From assembly GCA_016647705.1 (NCBI GenBank), contig CM028339.1, positions 21,626,803 to 21,690,802 on the forward strand: a stretch of 64,000 bases of DNA. Reading direction: 5' to 3'. This stretch comes from Eucommia ulmoides (lineage: Eukaryota; Streptophyta; Magnoliopsida; Garryales; Eucommiaceae). Below the pieces are notes generated by a model that did not search any database, was not told where the DNA came from, and saw nothing but the letters and a program-made list of their open reading frames with translations. Made by a program: the position numbers and the translations under genes. Positions 36,433 to 48,362 of this stretch are shown piece by piece (position 1 is the first letter of the stretch; each line of letters starts with the position of its first letter).

Positions 36433-36640
36433 CACTACAAGAAAAAAGGCATTTTATCACGCTTTGTAAATATAATTTATCTCATTTTTTATTTAAACTG
36501 TGATTGTTAAAATATAAGTGAAATTTAATCTCATTTAAAATTTATGGTGTGATTAAAAATATTTTTTTATCATATTTTTTAAATAAATGTAATAATAAGT
36601 AAATAGTTTTTATCACATATTTTTATTAAAAAAGGATATG
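36433..36640. repeat. CACTA left end: inverted repeat and subterminal motifs
   Basis: After the 18-bp terminal repeat, TTTATCACG, ACTGTGAT and GTGTGATTAAAAA-type motifs occur in both orientations up to about 36625. In the family these are binding sites for the element's own DNA-binding protein. Confidence 0.8.
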
Positions 36641-37380
36641 TTGTGTTGGGTGAAAAAAAGGGCGCTAAACCGAAGAGGGAAAAAAGGCGCTCATGTCCAA
36701 ATAGAGTTTCCTTCCCTGGTTATTCATCACACTATAGAAGAAACCTCGCAAGACCTAGCTACCATGTTTACCTTGCTGCTCCGATCTTCCATCACACGAG
36801 GTTCACCGCCATATCGCTTACCTTGCTCGCACCATCGTCTTCGTTGTGCCTCTTACTGGTACATCGGACGTCGCTCCAGCCCTAGCAGCGCCGTTACCCT
36901 CTCCCCGATGACCTCCAGCCCTTCTCTCTTCCTCTCACCGACGGTCAGGTAATCTAAGGATTAATTCGCCTTTCATTGGTTCAAATTCATGTGAAATCTA
37001 GATTCATCTTTGATTGCTTGAACTTTTTGTGAACTCTATTAGAAGATTTAAGAATCATTTGTTCAAATTCATGTGAAATCTAGATGCAACTTTGATTGTT
37101 TGAACTTTATGTGAACTCAATTAGAAGATTCAAAACTCATTGGTTCAAATTCGTGTGAAATCTAGATTCTATCTTTGATTGATTGAACTTTATGTGAAAT
37201 TGGAATTGGAATTGGAGTGGATTAGTAGAATTGGAATTTTTCTAGCACATAATTTCCAGATTTCTGTTTCCATTTTAATTGATATTGATTAATCTATTCT
37301 TCTGTTTCTGTTCACATTTTTGTTCTGTTTTGTTTTTTTTCCTGTTTCTGTTCTTCTATTTCTGTTCACATTTCTGTTCT

Positions 37381-37434
<54 letters not shown>

Positions 37435-37837
37435 CTGTTCACATTTCTAATTCTTTTATTATTTAGTTGTTTATTTGTGTTATTTGTATAGTTGGACTTA
37501 GACTTTTTGTGAACTCTATTAGAAGATTTAAGAATCATTTGTTCAAATTCATGTGAAATCTAGATGCAACTTTGATTGTTTGAACTTTATGTGAACTCAA
37601 CTAGAAGATTCAAGACTCATTGGTTCAAATTCGTGTGAAATCTAGATTCTATCTTTGATTGATTGAACTTTATGTGAAATTGGAATTGGAATTGGAGTGC
37701 ATACTATGTGTTCACGTTGTTGTTTCTGTTCTTCTATTTCTGTTCACATTTCTATTCTGTTTTTTTTTTTTTTTTTTTCTGTTTCTATTCTTCTGTTTCT
37801 ATTCACATTTCTAATTTTTTTTTTATTTAGTTGTTTA

Positions 37838-38180
37838 TTTGTGTTATTTGTATAGTTGTTTATTTAATAGAATTTAATTTATATTGTTTGTTAGAACTCA
37901 AATTAAATGGCTAGTGAAGGATCAAAAGACCCCGCGTCTATTCTGTTTTTTCTGTTTCTGTTCACGTTTCTATTTTGTTATGTCTTTGTTCAAGTTTATG
38001 TTTCTGTTCTGTTTTTTTTTTTTTTTTTTTTCTGTTTCTGTTCTTCTGTTTCTGTTCACGTTTCTAATTTTTGTTATTACTTAGTTGTTTAGTTGTGTTA
38101 TTTTTATAGTTGTTTGTTTAATAGAATTTAATTTATATTGTTTGTTAGAACTCAAATTAAATGGCTAGTGGAGGATCAAT
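37838..38180 (+). repeat. Duplicated segment resembling the start of a hAT transposase gene
   Basis: About 100 bp ending in ATGGCTAGTG(A/G)AGGATCA occurs at about 37838-37925 and 38080-38178. Both copies have a TTGTTAG acceptor-like site and the same 5' leader before the ATG. The first reads MASEGSKDPA, which is how many plant hAT (BED-finger) transposases begin; both then lose similarity at once. Likely a captured exon edge later duplicated. Confidence 0.4.
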
Positions 38181-38187
38181 GTTATAA

Positions 38188-38227
<40 letters not shown>

Positions 38228-38229
38228 TT

Positions 38230-39195
38230 GTTAATGTCGTGTGCTTCGCTTCGCCTCGCCTTGCGCCTTGCGCATAGGCTCCGGGACCCCTTGTGCGCCT
38301 CGGTGTGCCTAGAGCCTTTAACAACTATGATTGCTCCAATTTTTTTGTGCATACGGTGTGTTTTTCCTTCATTTTTGCTCAGTTTTCCCTTTTAAACCAA
38401 CCTGGACAGAGTTTTTTTTCCTTTGACAGAGCTGGAAAAATAAAACAGAGCGTTTTTCCCTTTTTTTTCCTTGCTTTATTTCCAATTTCCTTGCTCCAGT
38501 TTTTTTGTGCATACTATGTGTTTGTCCTATTTTTTTGCTCAGTTTTCCCTTTTACAGTTTCATTTAGAGTGTCTTCCTTTCTAATTTAGAGTTTTATTGT
38601 GCAAAATTAAATGTTTGTTGCTCGTTGCTCTGCTCCAATCATTTCTTCTTCTAATCAAACAAGCGAATTCAGCAGCCTAATCAAACATGTATTGGGCTGT
38701 GTTATTAAATGCTAGGTTCTTTTTATTATGGGTTATTACATGTTAACTGCTGGTTAATTGTTTATAATATATTTGTTTAATTGTTTATTTAGTTTATTTA
38801 TGTTATAAAATTGTTTATTTCTGTTAAATTTGAATTTGGTTCCTTTTTGTTATAAATGCTTAGATCGTGCTATAATTTTATTTTTATTTTTTAATGTTGT
38901 GCGCCTAGGTTCGCTTAGGTTAGTCCCTCGTTTTGCTCCTTGCGCCTATGCTTTGGGACAACTTGTGCGCCTCGGTGCGCCTAGAGCCTTTAACAACTAT
39001 GGATCTTACTAAATTTAGAAAGAGTAAGAAAATTTGGCAAAATAAGTCTTCATCCTTAGGTGCACCTTCAACGCACAGTACACCCTCTGCCCATGATCCC
39101 CAGGCGCGTGCTTTGTGCAAGGCACGCACCTAAAACTAGGTGAGGCACAGACCTTGCACCTTGCGCGCCTTTAACAACTATGGCCTAGGGCCTTT
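38230..39195. repeat. GC-rich 'GCGCCT...TTTAACAACTATG' repeats, three copies
   Basis: Segments at about 38232-38333, 38896-39003 and 39058-39184 share many GCGCCT/AGGCGC strings and each ends in CCTTTAACAACTATG. They contrast sharply with the A/T-rich surroundings. The self-complementary GCGCC/GGCGC content suggests a foldback or MITE-like unit. I know the terminal phrase as a common plant repeat but cannot name the family. Confidence 0.5.
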
Positions 39196-39464
39196 AATGA
39201 CTATGTGGGGTTGAAGCCAAAGAAAACATATAAACTTACTGGTTTAACCAATGGGGTTGAAGCCGGAGAAAACATGTGAAGTGTGAAATTACCAGTTGAA
39301 CTGATGACGTGCGTGATTCTTCTTAACCAATCAGTTCATCATAATTTTTCTTATGTATTAAATTCCTGTTCCCCTCTCCCCAAATCCAATCCCAAAATTA
39401 TTTTCCCTCTGACTCTCATCTCTTACCAATATCATATGATTTTATTTTATTTTTCAGTCTAATC

Positions 39465-42400
39465 ATGGATAGATTATGGTTGTGCAAAGATAGAAGATCA
39501 AGAGAATATGGGGAATGAGTAGAATATTTTTTAGATTTTGCTGTGACAAATTCTAATGATCCTCATTGGATACGGTGTCCATGTAAAAAATGTGGCAACC
39601 TGATAAGCCAACATGTTCAAGATATAAGAAATTACTTATTTTGTAATGGTATAGATCAGAGTTACCGTGTATGGATATGGCATGGAGAAATGACTCCTAA
39701 TGAGACAACTCCTAATAATGCAAATCCAGATATGAATGACTATAATTTTGTCCATCAACAATTTAGAAGTTCTCCTTTAAACGGCGAAGTTGATGGAGTT
39801 GAGATGGTTCACGCAGCGCACGATAAATTTATGGAAGACCCTAATACGTTCCATAAATTGGTTGAAGATGCTGAAAAAGCTTTGTACCCAGGGTGTACCA
39901 AGTATATAAAATTGTCTGCATTGGTAAAACTTTATAACCTAAAGGCAAGTTTTGGGTTGTCTAATGCTGGCTTTTCTGAGCTATTGACATTGTTGAAGGA
40001 CATACTACCGCTCAATAACGAGATGCCACCATCAACCTATGAGGCTAAGAAAACGTTGACTGCATTAGGCATGGAATATGAGAAGATTCATGCATGTCCT
40101 AATGATTGCATGTTGTATAGAGAAAATTATGTGGATGTAATTACTTGTCCCACATGTGGTGAATCAAGATGGAAAAGAAAATCTCATAATTCTATTGAGA
40201 CATGAGAAGGAGTACCGGCAAAGGTGTTATGGTATTTTTCACCTATCCCACGATTTAAAAGGATGTTTCAGTCAATGGAGATAGCCAAAAAGTTAGTCTG
40301 GCATGTTGAAGAAAGAATAGTTGATGGCCAACTACGTCATCCAACAGATTCCCCTTCGTGGAAGTTGGTAGATCACAAGTGGCCAGATTTTGCAACAGAC
40401 CCAAGAAACCTTCGACTAGCCATTTCAGTAGATGGAATCAATCCACATAGTTCTCTGAGCAGTAGATATAGTTGTTGGCAAGTTATATTGGTCACCTACA
40501 ATCTTCTGCCGTGGTTATGCATGAAAATGAAGTTTATGATGCTATCACTGCTAATATCAGGGCCAAAACAACCAGGAAAAGACATCGATGTTTATCTTGC
40601 ACCGTTGATTGATGATTTAAAAATTCTATGGGATGTTGGAGTCGAATCCTACGATGCTTATAAAAAGCAATCATTTATGTTAAAGGCCATACTTTTATGG
40701 ACGATTAATGATTTTCCTGTGTATAGCAATTTGAGTGGATGTCGGGTCAAGGGATATCTTGCATGTCAAATATGCGGTGAAGAAACATCTGCTGTTAGAT
40801 TAAAACATAGTAGAAAGATGTCATATGCTGGCCATAAAAGATTTCTTCCGCGACATCATCCTTAGCGTAGGCAGAAAAAGGAATTTAACGGAAAACAAGA
40901 ATTTGGATCACCACCTTTCTCTTTAAAGGGAGACGAATTATTGAGTAAGGTTGAAGGAATCCCTTCTATGTGGGGAAAGAAGAATGGAAACTCGGACACG
41001 AAAAATGTTGGTACATGTTGGAACAAAAAATCTATATTTTTTTACCTTGAATATTGGCAACACTTGCATGTTCGACATATCCTTGATGTTATGCATATTG
41101 AGAAAAATGTATGTGATAGCATCTTTGGTACATTGCTCAACATTCCAGGAAAAATGAAAGAAACAGTCAAATCTCGGGAGGACATTGTAACTATGAAAAT
41201 ACACGGCGAGTTAGCACCAACATATAGGCCGAACAAAACATATCTACCTGCAGTTTGTTACACGTTATCGAGGGATGAGAAAAAAAAAAGTTTGTAAGAC
41301 TTTGTCAGAACTCAAGGTTCCAGAAGGTTACTCTTCAAATTTAAGGAATCGTGTCTCCATGGAAGATTTAAAACTCTATGGCCTTAAATCTCAAGATTGA
41401 CATATACTAATGCAACAAATATTACCAGTTGCATTAAGATCTGTGTTGCCCAAGCATGTGAGATATGCCATCATCAGATTTTGTTTATTCTTAAATGCCA
41501 TATGTAGTAAGGTGGTGGATGTGTCAAAGCTAGATGAACTGCAAAAAGAAGTTGTTACGACATTATGCCAGTTAGAGAAGTTTTTTCTTCCGTCGTTCTT
41601 TAACATCATGATTCATCTGACAGTACATCTCACTAGAGAAGTCTGACTATGTGGTCCTGTTTATTTTCGATGGATGTATCCATTTGAAAGGTTCATGAAA
41701 GTCATTAAGGGTTATGTTCGAAATCGTAATTGTCCAGAAGGTTGTATTGCAGAATGTTACATTGCAGAAAAAGCTGTTGAGTTTTGTAATTCACATCTAT
41801 CTGGGATGGGTACCATTGGCATTCCATAAGATAGAAATATGGTCGAGGATGATGTAGACATAGGTAGGCCTTTATCAGGTGTTGTTGTTGTTGTTGCTGT
41901 TGATCGGAAACAGTTGCAACAAGCGCATCGATATGTGCTGGAGAACACAAACGATGTTCAACCGTATCTTGAGCATGTTCTTTATTCTCTTGTTTACTTT
42001 TTCATGTTTTTAACCAAAATATCTATATAAAATAATTGTCGGTAATTCATATTATTTACAGGAAGCATATGACTTGGTTGAAGCAAAAATTTCCCACTAA
42101 AAACCAACAGTGGTTACGAATTGAACACAACAACACCTTTAGTGATTGGTTGCGTAAAAAGGTATACACTAGTTTACTTCTTAGTTGTAATTGTTCGTTA
42201 TTATTGCTAAAATGAATAAAGTATGCCAATATTTGTAGGTCAGAGATGAAAATGATATCTCAGATAGCTTAAAGTCGATAGCAAATGGACCTCAATATGA
42301 AGTAATAAAGTTCCAAGGATACATCGTTAATGGATGTCGTTTCCACACGAGGGATTGGGATGATTCACGAGTCACCCAGAATAGCGGAGTGAGTTTAGTG

Positions 42401-42886
42401 GCTTTGACAATGCATATTTCAAGTGCAAAGGATAAAAATCCCGTTTATGCAGATATGTCTTATTATGGAGTCATAACTGAGATATGGAAACTTGACTATA
42501 ACAAGTTTATGATTCCAGTATTCAAATGTGATTGGGTTGACAGTAAGAAAGGAGTTAAAGTAGATGATCTTGGTTTCACTTTAGTGGAACTCGATAGAAT
42601 TAGCCATAAATCTGACTCTTTCATTTTAGCTTCACAAGCTAAACAAGTTTTTTGTGTTCAAGATCAAATTGATTCGAGATGGTCAGTCGTGCTAACTACT
42701 CCTCAAAAAGACTATCGAGATGATGAAGATGTTGATGAGATGAATGATTGTTGTATTGAACACAATTGCCTCGCTCTAGTAATTCCGAGTGCTGATACCA
42801 TAGATCTAGAAAATGATAACGATGAAGATGAGGGGAATAACAATGCGTTTTATGCACGGCCAGAATGTGAGGGGACATGGATATAG
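39465..42886 (+). pseudogene. tnp2-type CACTA transposase (Transposase_21), decayed
   Basis: In this superfamily the protein cuts and joins the element ends. From ATG 39465: an N-terminal transposase-associated domain (CPCKKCGN near 39570), the tnp2 core (CPNDCMLY near 40095, CPTCGESRW near 40150, DVMHIEKNVCDS near 41090), a DUF4218-type region (41410-41830, GPVYFRWMYPFERFMK) and, after introns at about 41972-42060 and 42162-42238, a DUF4216-type region (42380-42700) ending at TAG 42884. In-frame stops occur at 39516, 40203, 40863, 41398, 41644 and 41827. A run of ten A (41280-41289) shifts the frame. Several stops sit where relatives have Cys, Arg or Trp codons. Confidence 0.9.
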
Positions 42887-43159
42887 GCAATATATTGTCA
42901 TACTTCATTAATAATAGGCTTTACTTTTAGGATTGCTTTGTTTCTACCTTATCGTATTTGTTTACTTTTTAATTGTGCTTTATATTTCTTCATATTTTTA
43001 TGCAAGGTAATACTTTTGTTGAAACAAATGTCAATATGTGAAATCGAAGTTTTTAACTTTAAAATTGAGTCACTTGTAGTTTAGTTACATTTGAGTAATA
43101 ATGTTTAATAGTTACACTTGTTTCTTCTTGCTATTTGTTCTATATTTTGATCTCATTAG

Positions 43160-46100
43160 ATGGATCGATGTCAACCTTTCAATAATGAGGTTGGAGAAGG
43201 ATCATTAACAAGTGCTACCAAAAATACTGGTAGAGGGACAACATTTTTGCCCAAGTTAACCAAAGATAGAAGTTGCGGAGTGAGGAAAGTAGTTGAATAT
43301 AATGAAAATGGAGTACAATAGGAACAGTTGCAATAGAGTACACAAGTTATCTTGGAGTATTGGCTCGTAATATGGCTCCAATCAAGTATGATCGATGGCA
43401 GAAGGTACCACAAAAGTTAAAAAATGACATATAGAGTACTATGGAGGTAACCCTTTTTAATTTTTGTATAATTTGCTCCTTTTTCATATTATCTTATATA
43501 TGAATGGTTTTTAGTTAAGCTATGTTATCGATTCAAAATCAAAAAAGAAGTGTTTATCTTCGATTGGAGAAAAATGGAGGACATTCAAGAAGTACCTTAC
43601 CAGTACTTATGTACGTCCATTTGAGGCTAACCCTATTGCTCTCAAACATCCACCAAAAAAATATAAGTGCATCAAACAACGCTATTGGAATAAATTTGTT
43701 AGAAAGAGATTGACGGAAGAATTTATGGTACCTTTTTTTATTTATTCTTTATGTATTGGAGATACTATCTTTTATATTGTTACATCATGTATTTGATGTT
43801 TGGCCTACATGTGTTAAATTTTACATTGTAGAAATTAAGTGAGCTCCAAAGAGAAAGATGAGCAAAGAATATATATAACCGTCGGTTAAGTCGAAAAGGC
43901 TATGCTAGACTTGTACAAGAATGTGTAAGTTTTTATAAATATAAATTAAATAAGAAACAATTTCATAGCTCTTATCTTTTGCAATATATTTATTTAATAT
44001 CTTGAAATTATTATGTTTTTCTTATAGCAACCTAACATAGAAGGAAATGAGATTTTGGATAGAAGTTTTTATTGGAAGAAAGCTCGACAAAATAAAGATG
44101 ACGAATATGATGATGCGACGAGGATGACTGTTGAAAGAATAGTATTTTCTATTACTTCATGCACTTATTTAAAATATTTGTATTGACTTTATCTGTGCTT
44201 ATCATTTTGTATGATAATAATCTCACAGGATAAGTTGACACAAGAGGTTCAAGATGGAAGTTTAAAAACTCAAGGTAGTAATGATGTTCTTAGCATTGCG
44301 TTGGAAACTCCTGAGCATGCAGGTCGGGTGAGGGGAGTGGGAGGTCGTGTGACACCAAGTATCTATTTTCATATACCTAAAAGGATAAAGAAAACTGAGT
44401 TTGAGGAAAAACAAAAGTTGATAGAGGCAATGTTGTTACAATTGCAAGAAGAACTTCGTGCAATGAAACAACAGGGTGCCAATAGTCGCCAAATGCATGA
44501 GTCTAATAATGTGAGCTCTAAGACTTTACACAATTATTCAATACCACTTGTTAAATCCATGTCAAAAGAAAAAGATACTCCAAAAAGAGATGAAAATGCA
44601 CCAAGACTGATCATGAGAAAGGTAATTCATTAATTCACACCTTGTTACTTTTAGTTTGTGTTTCATATGCTTGTTTTATGCTATTTTTAATAATATAAAT
44701 TATTTGAGAATGCTTTAGAGCAAAGCATGTAAGTTGGCAGTGAACTCAATTGAAAATATTGTTGCTCATGGCACCGTTTATGATACAATTGGAACAAATG
44801 AAATGATACACAATATTCCATTAGGGGATTTCTATATGCGTGTTTCCATGGATTGTACAATTAAGAGAGATGCTATTCTTCTAATGCCTGTACATGACGA
44901 GATGTACAAGGTTATAGATGCTGAGGGGTCTCTTGTGGCTTGGCCTAAGAATCTTATAGTAGTCGTTGATGAGGTATTAAACTTCTGTATTATTAAATTC
45001 TAAACCATTTGATTATTTCTTTAACAATTGAGTGTTGATATTGGATTTGTTATGTCACAGGTACCTTCGAGAGAGACGAATGGTGATGGTAACTTTGATT
45101 GCATAAATTCTTTTGTGGAAAATTATATAGATCTTTTAAAAGATGATGAAGTTGTAAACATTCGATTGGTAAAAGAAATATTTGGAGAGAGCATAACACT
45201 CCAACTTACTAAATCTGATTTAGAGTATTTTTGTGAGTTCAACAAAGTATCGGCTGCATGCATCATGCTATACATGAGGTAAAAAAAAAAAAAAAAATTG
45301 TTTTGTTTTTTATTGTGAATTCATCATGTTTTTTTTTAGATTGGTAAGTTGTCAAAAGATTATGATTTTGCTATTTGATTTCAGTTATCTATATGGAATT
45401 ATTAAGAGGGGCAAATTGGATGAAAAATTTGGATGTGTTAGTCCGTTGTCCACTAGCAATGGATGATCCAAGGGTAGTGGTGAAAAATCAGGAATGCTTG
45501 CACGAAGATTAGAGACTTCAAGACCTAACCAATTATTCATTATTCCATTTGATATTGGGTAGGTCTCTTATAATTTAGATGTATTGAGTTTTTAGTTTTA
45601 GAATATTCATCAATTGTGAATTTCATTGTTTGTAATTTTCATTTTTAACTTTTCAGGGAACGCTGGATATTGTTGGCTATTGACCTATCAATTCTAACGG
45701 TATTCTATTTTGATCCATGCTGTTCAGGTGAAGTGAATACAACTCTTGAAATCATAATAAACACGTAAGTGTCACTTTATTATATTCCGTGTTTCTTTTA
45801 CACGACCTTTTATGTAGGCAACTATTTATGCATTTTTTCCTCATAACTTTTTATGTTTATAAGTTTGTTTTTTTCTATTTTTTTTCACATAATATTTATG
45901 TAGAGGTCTTAGAACATTGAAAGGACCAAAACAAGGACAAAAAAAACTCCAACTTGGAAGTGCATTCAGGTAGTAAACATGTTTTTCAATATATATCTAT
46001 AAAATAAATATGTATATATATAATAGTACAGTTATTACACCAGTTCTCATCAAATTTTATTATATTTAGTGTCCTCAACAATCTTCGGCTCTGAAAGCTG

Positions 46101-46365
46101 GTTTCTACGTAATGAGATTCATGAAAGATATTATTAGAGATAAGAGCATCATTTTCCGAGAAAATGTGAGATAAGTTGTTTATTTTTAATTTATTTTGCA
46201 CTTTGCATATTATGATTTTTTTATTTATTTTGCACTTTGCATCTCTCAATTTTATTTTATTTTTTCTCTAACTCATTTGAATAAATTTTGTAGTTTAATG
46301 GGAAGAATGCCTACTCCGAAGAAGAATTAGACGAATTGAGAGTTGAATGGATTAAATATATGTAA
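43160..46365 (+). pseudogene. Second CACTA gene: 12 exons, Ulp1-like C-terminal domain
   Basis: Exons by frame and GT-AG sites: 43160-43446, 43515-43727, 43832-43924, 44028-44141, 44229-44621, 44719-44973, 45061-45278, 45385-45558, 45657-45764, 45904-45969, 46070-46165, 46294-46365. The early exons match the plant Ptta/En/Spm transposase family (RPFEANPIALKHPPKKY, RLSRKGYARLVQE, RVRGVGGRVTPS), the middle one the IPLGDFYMRVS...VAWPKN domain, and the last ones an Ulp1/C48-like fold. Expected catalytic His is Arg (GERWILLAIDL) and Cys is Ala (KAGFYVMRFM); Asp in YFDP is kept. Exon 1 has stops and a shift; exon 3 has a TGA at a usual Arg. Possible role: ORF1/TNPA-like partner. Confidence 0.8.
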
Positions 46366-47300
46366 AAACAAATGTGATTGCAGAAAATGTATGTCATTAT
46401 CTTGAATATATAATTCATTTGTGAGACGTTTAAGCTGTGTTGCTATATTTGCAACGAAACCGTTGCTGTCTTGTTGTTTTTGCTGTAAAACAGCAACTGT
46501 TTTGCTGCAAAAACAGCAAAGCACAACACTGTTTTGCTGTTTTTGCAGCAAACCCATTGTTGTTTTACAGCAAAATAGTTGTTCGGCAGAAATGTTTAAC
46601 TATAAATATGTTTTTTCTACATAAGATTGTTAGTGCAAACAACTATAAGTAAATAACATATTGAATTATGATATTAGTGCATGATGAAGGGTAATACTTA
46701 AGAGCATCATTTTTTGAGAAAATATGAGATAAGTTTATTTTTAATTTATTTTGCACTTTGCATCCCTCGAAAATATTATGATTTATTTATTTATTTTGCG
46801 CTTTACATCTCTCAATTTATTTATTTTTCTAACTCATTTGAATAAATTTTGTAGTTTAATGGGAAGAATGCCTACTCCGAAGAAGAATTAGACGAATTGA
46901 GAGCTGAATGGATTAAATATATGTCAAAACAAATGTGATTGCAGGAAAGGTATGTCATTATCTTGAATATGTAATTCATTTGTGAGACGTTTAAGCTGTA
47001 TTGCTGTATTTGTAGCAAAACCATTGCTGTCTTGTTGTTTTTGCTGTAAAACAGCAATGGGTTTGGTGCAAAAACAGCAAAACAATGCTGTGCGTTGCAA
47101 AACAGTGTTGTTTTTGCAGCAAAATAGTGCTGTTTTTGCAGCAAACAGTGTTGTACGCAGCAAAACAGTGCTGTTTTGCTGCAAAAACAGCAGCGCACAG
47201 CACTGTTTTGCCTGTTTTTGCAGCAAACTCATTGCTGTTTTACAGCAAAACAGTTGTTCGGCATAAATGTTTAACTATAAATATGTTTTTTCTGCATAAG
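46294..47300 (+). repeat. Tandem duplication of the last CACTA exon and 3' region
   Basis: 46130-46640 is repeated at about 46697-47300, including intron tail, final exon (46294 and 46855) and the 3' minisatellite. The first copy ends IKYM and a TAA; the second has TCA at that codon and ends SKQM with TGA at 46936-46938, so the second keeps the likely original stop. The 3' part of each copy is built from alternating GCTGTTTTTGCAGC-like strings and their complements, longer in the second copy (47000-47270). Confidence 0.75.
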
Positions 47301-47930
47301 ATTATTAGTGCAAGTCCTTGAACAGCGCTGAAAATAAAGTTTAATAACTTTTTTGAGCTTGTTTTTTATTTTTAAAGTTTTTTTTTAGTAAGTTGTTTGT
47401 TGTATCTTCAAGTTTATTGTTTGAGTTGGTTTCTTATAGCTGTAAGTTCTTTTTCTAGTTGTTGTTTTTTTTTTTTTTTTTTTTTTTGTAGCTACAAGTC
47501 TATTTGTTAGCTTTTTTTAGTTGGTTTTTTTTTTTCTTCCATAGATCTAAGTAAATTTTTTTTTGTAGCTGTTTTTAGCAAGTTTATTTTTTTCTAGGTG
47601 TATTTTTTAAGTTGCTGTTTTGTTTTTTTTTTTTCCTAGATGCAGGACTTCCTTTTTGGATCAACCGATGTCAAAAGTTAGTTGAACTTCACCTTTGGAT
47701 GCTTTATGACCGAGATTTTGGTAGATTAGTTTTATTAGTTTTATATTTGATAGAAATTTTATATTTTAGACATTTATACTTATAGAAATTTAAGTTTATG
47801 ATTTTTATTGTTATCTGTGTTTTTCATGTTGATGTAGAATTCTTATGTAATTAATATTTTAATTATTTGGGTAATATGAAATTATTTTTTTAGTTAATTT
47901 TTATAGTATTTTTCATAAAATGGTGGGTAA

Positions 47931-47993
<63 letters not shown>

Positions 47994-48362
47994 TTGTTAA
48001 TTTTTTTTTAATATAGATATGAGAGACAATCATAATTTTTAAATGTGATTGTTTTATTATTAAAGGTGATAGAAAAGAGAGTAAACATCTCAGTTTGATA
48101 CAAAAGTAAGATAAATATCGTCAAAATAATCACGTTTATTACTTTGACCACATATATATAACACTTTTAATCACATTTGAAAATCGTGATATTAAATGGA
48201 TTAACCATCTCAATTTTTAATTGTGATAAAAAATTTACTATCTCGGTTTTTAACTGTGATAAAAAATATACTTTTAATCACACCGTATACTATCACGGTT
48301 TGTTCTGGGACCAAAAACTGTGATAAAAACTTTTTTATCACGTTTTTTAACTGTGATAAAAA
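47300..48362. repeat. CACTA right end: T-rich tracts, (ATT)n and subterminal repeats
   Basis: T-runs at 47466-47488 and nearby, an (ATT)n tract at 47931-47994, then a dense array of AACTGTGATAAAAA-type repeats in both orientations (48030-48362, for example about 48220, 48252, 48317, 48349) adjoining the terminal inverted repeat. The array matches the left-end motifs. No gene. Confidence 0.8.

Larger units (their letters stand above)
36640..39457 (+). other. CACTA leader exon and 2.5-kb leader intron
   Basis: 36640-36948 is markedly more GC-rich than the surroundings and ends in a splice-donor-like TCAG|GTAATC; the next good acceptor is TTTTTCAG at 39450-39457, seven bases before the transposase ATG. 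I read this as a noncoding first exon and long intron (inference). The intron holds a ~200-bp direct repeat (37020-37217 and 37500-37698), a run of 50 T at 37385-37434, shorter T-runs, an (ATT)n tract at 38188-38226, two hAT-like fragments and three GC-rich repeats. Frames in the leader exon (36638-36952) lack family features and I do not treat them as genes. Confidence 0.55.

Noticed and set aside
36638..36952. 80-104 codon frames in the CACTA leader exon
   Set aside because: Overlapping frames without family motifs in a GC-rich leader, followed by a splice-donor-like site. They fit an untranslated exon better.
37279..38092. ORF-like frames rich in Phe/Leu (or Lys on the minus strand)
   Set aside because: They are translations of T-runs and pyrimidine-rich intron sequence within the CACTA leader intron.
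38188..38226. (ATT)n tract as a sign of an element boundary
   Set aside because: Similar (ATT)n tracts occur elsewhere (47931-47994) without boundaries. It is ordinary microsatellite DNA.
41972..42060. Canonical GT donor for the first transposase intron
   Set aside because: The expected join after the VQPYLE phrase shows GAGCATG rather than GAGGTATG. The intron is likely from the acceptor and family comparison, but its donor cannot be fixed and may be mutated.
46327..47321. Cys/Phe/Lys/Gln-rich frames on both strands
   Set aside because: Translations of the CAGCAAAACAG minisatellite in the CACTA 3' region. The repeat explains them.
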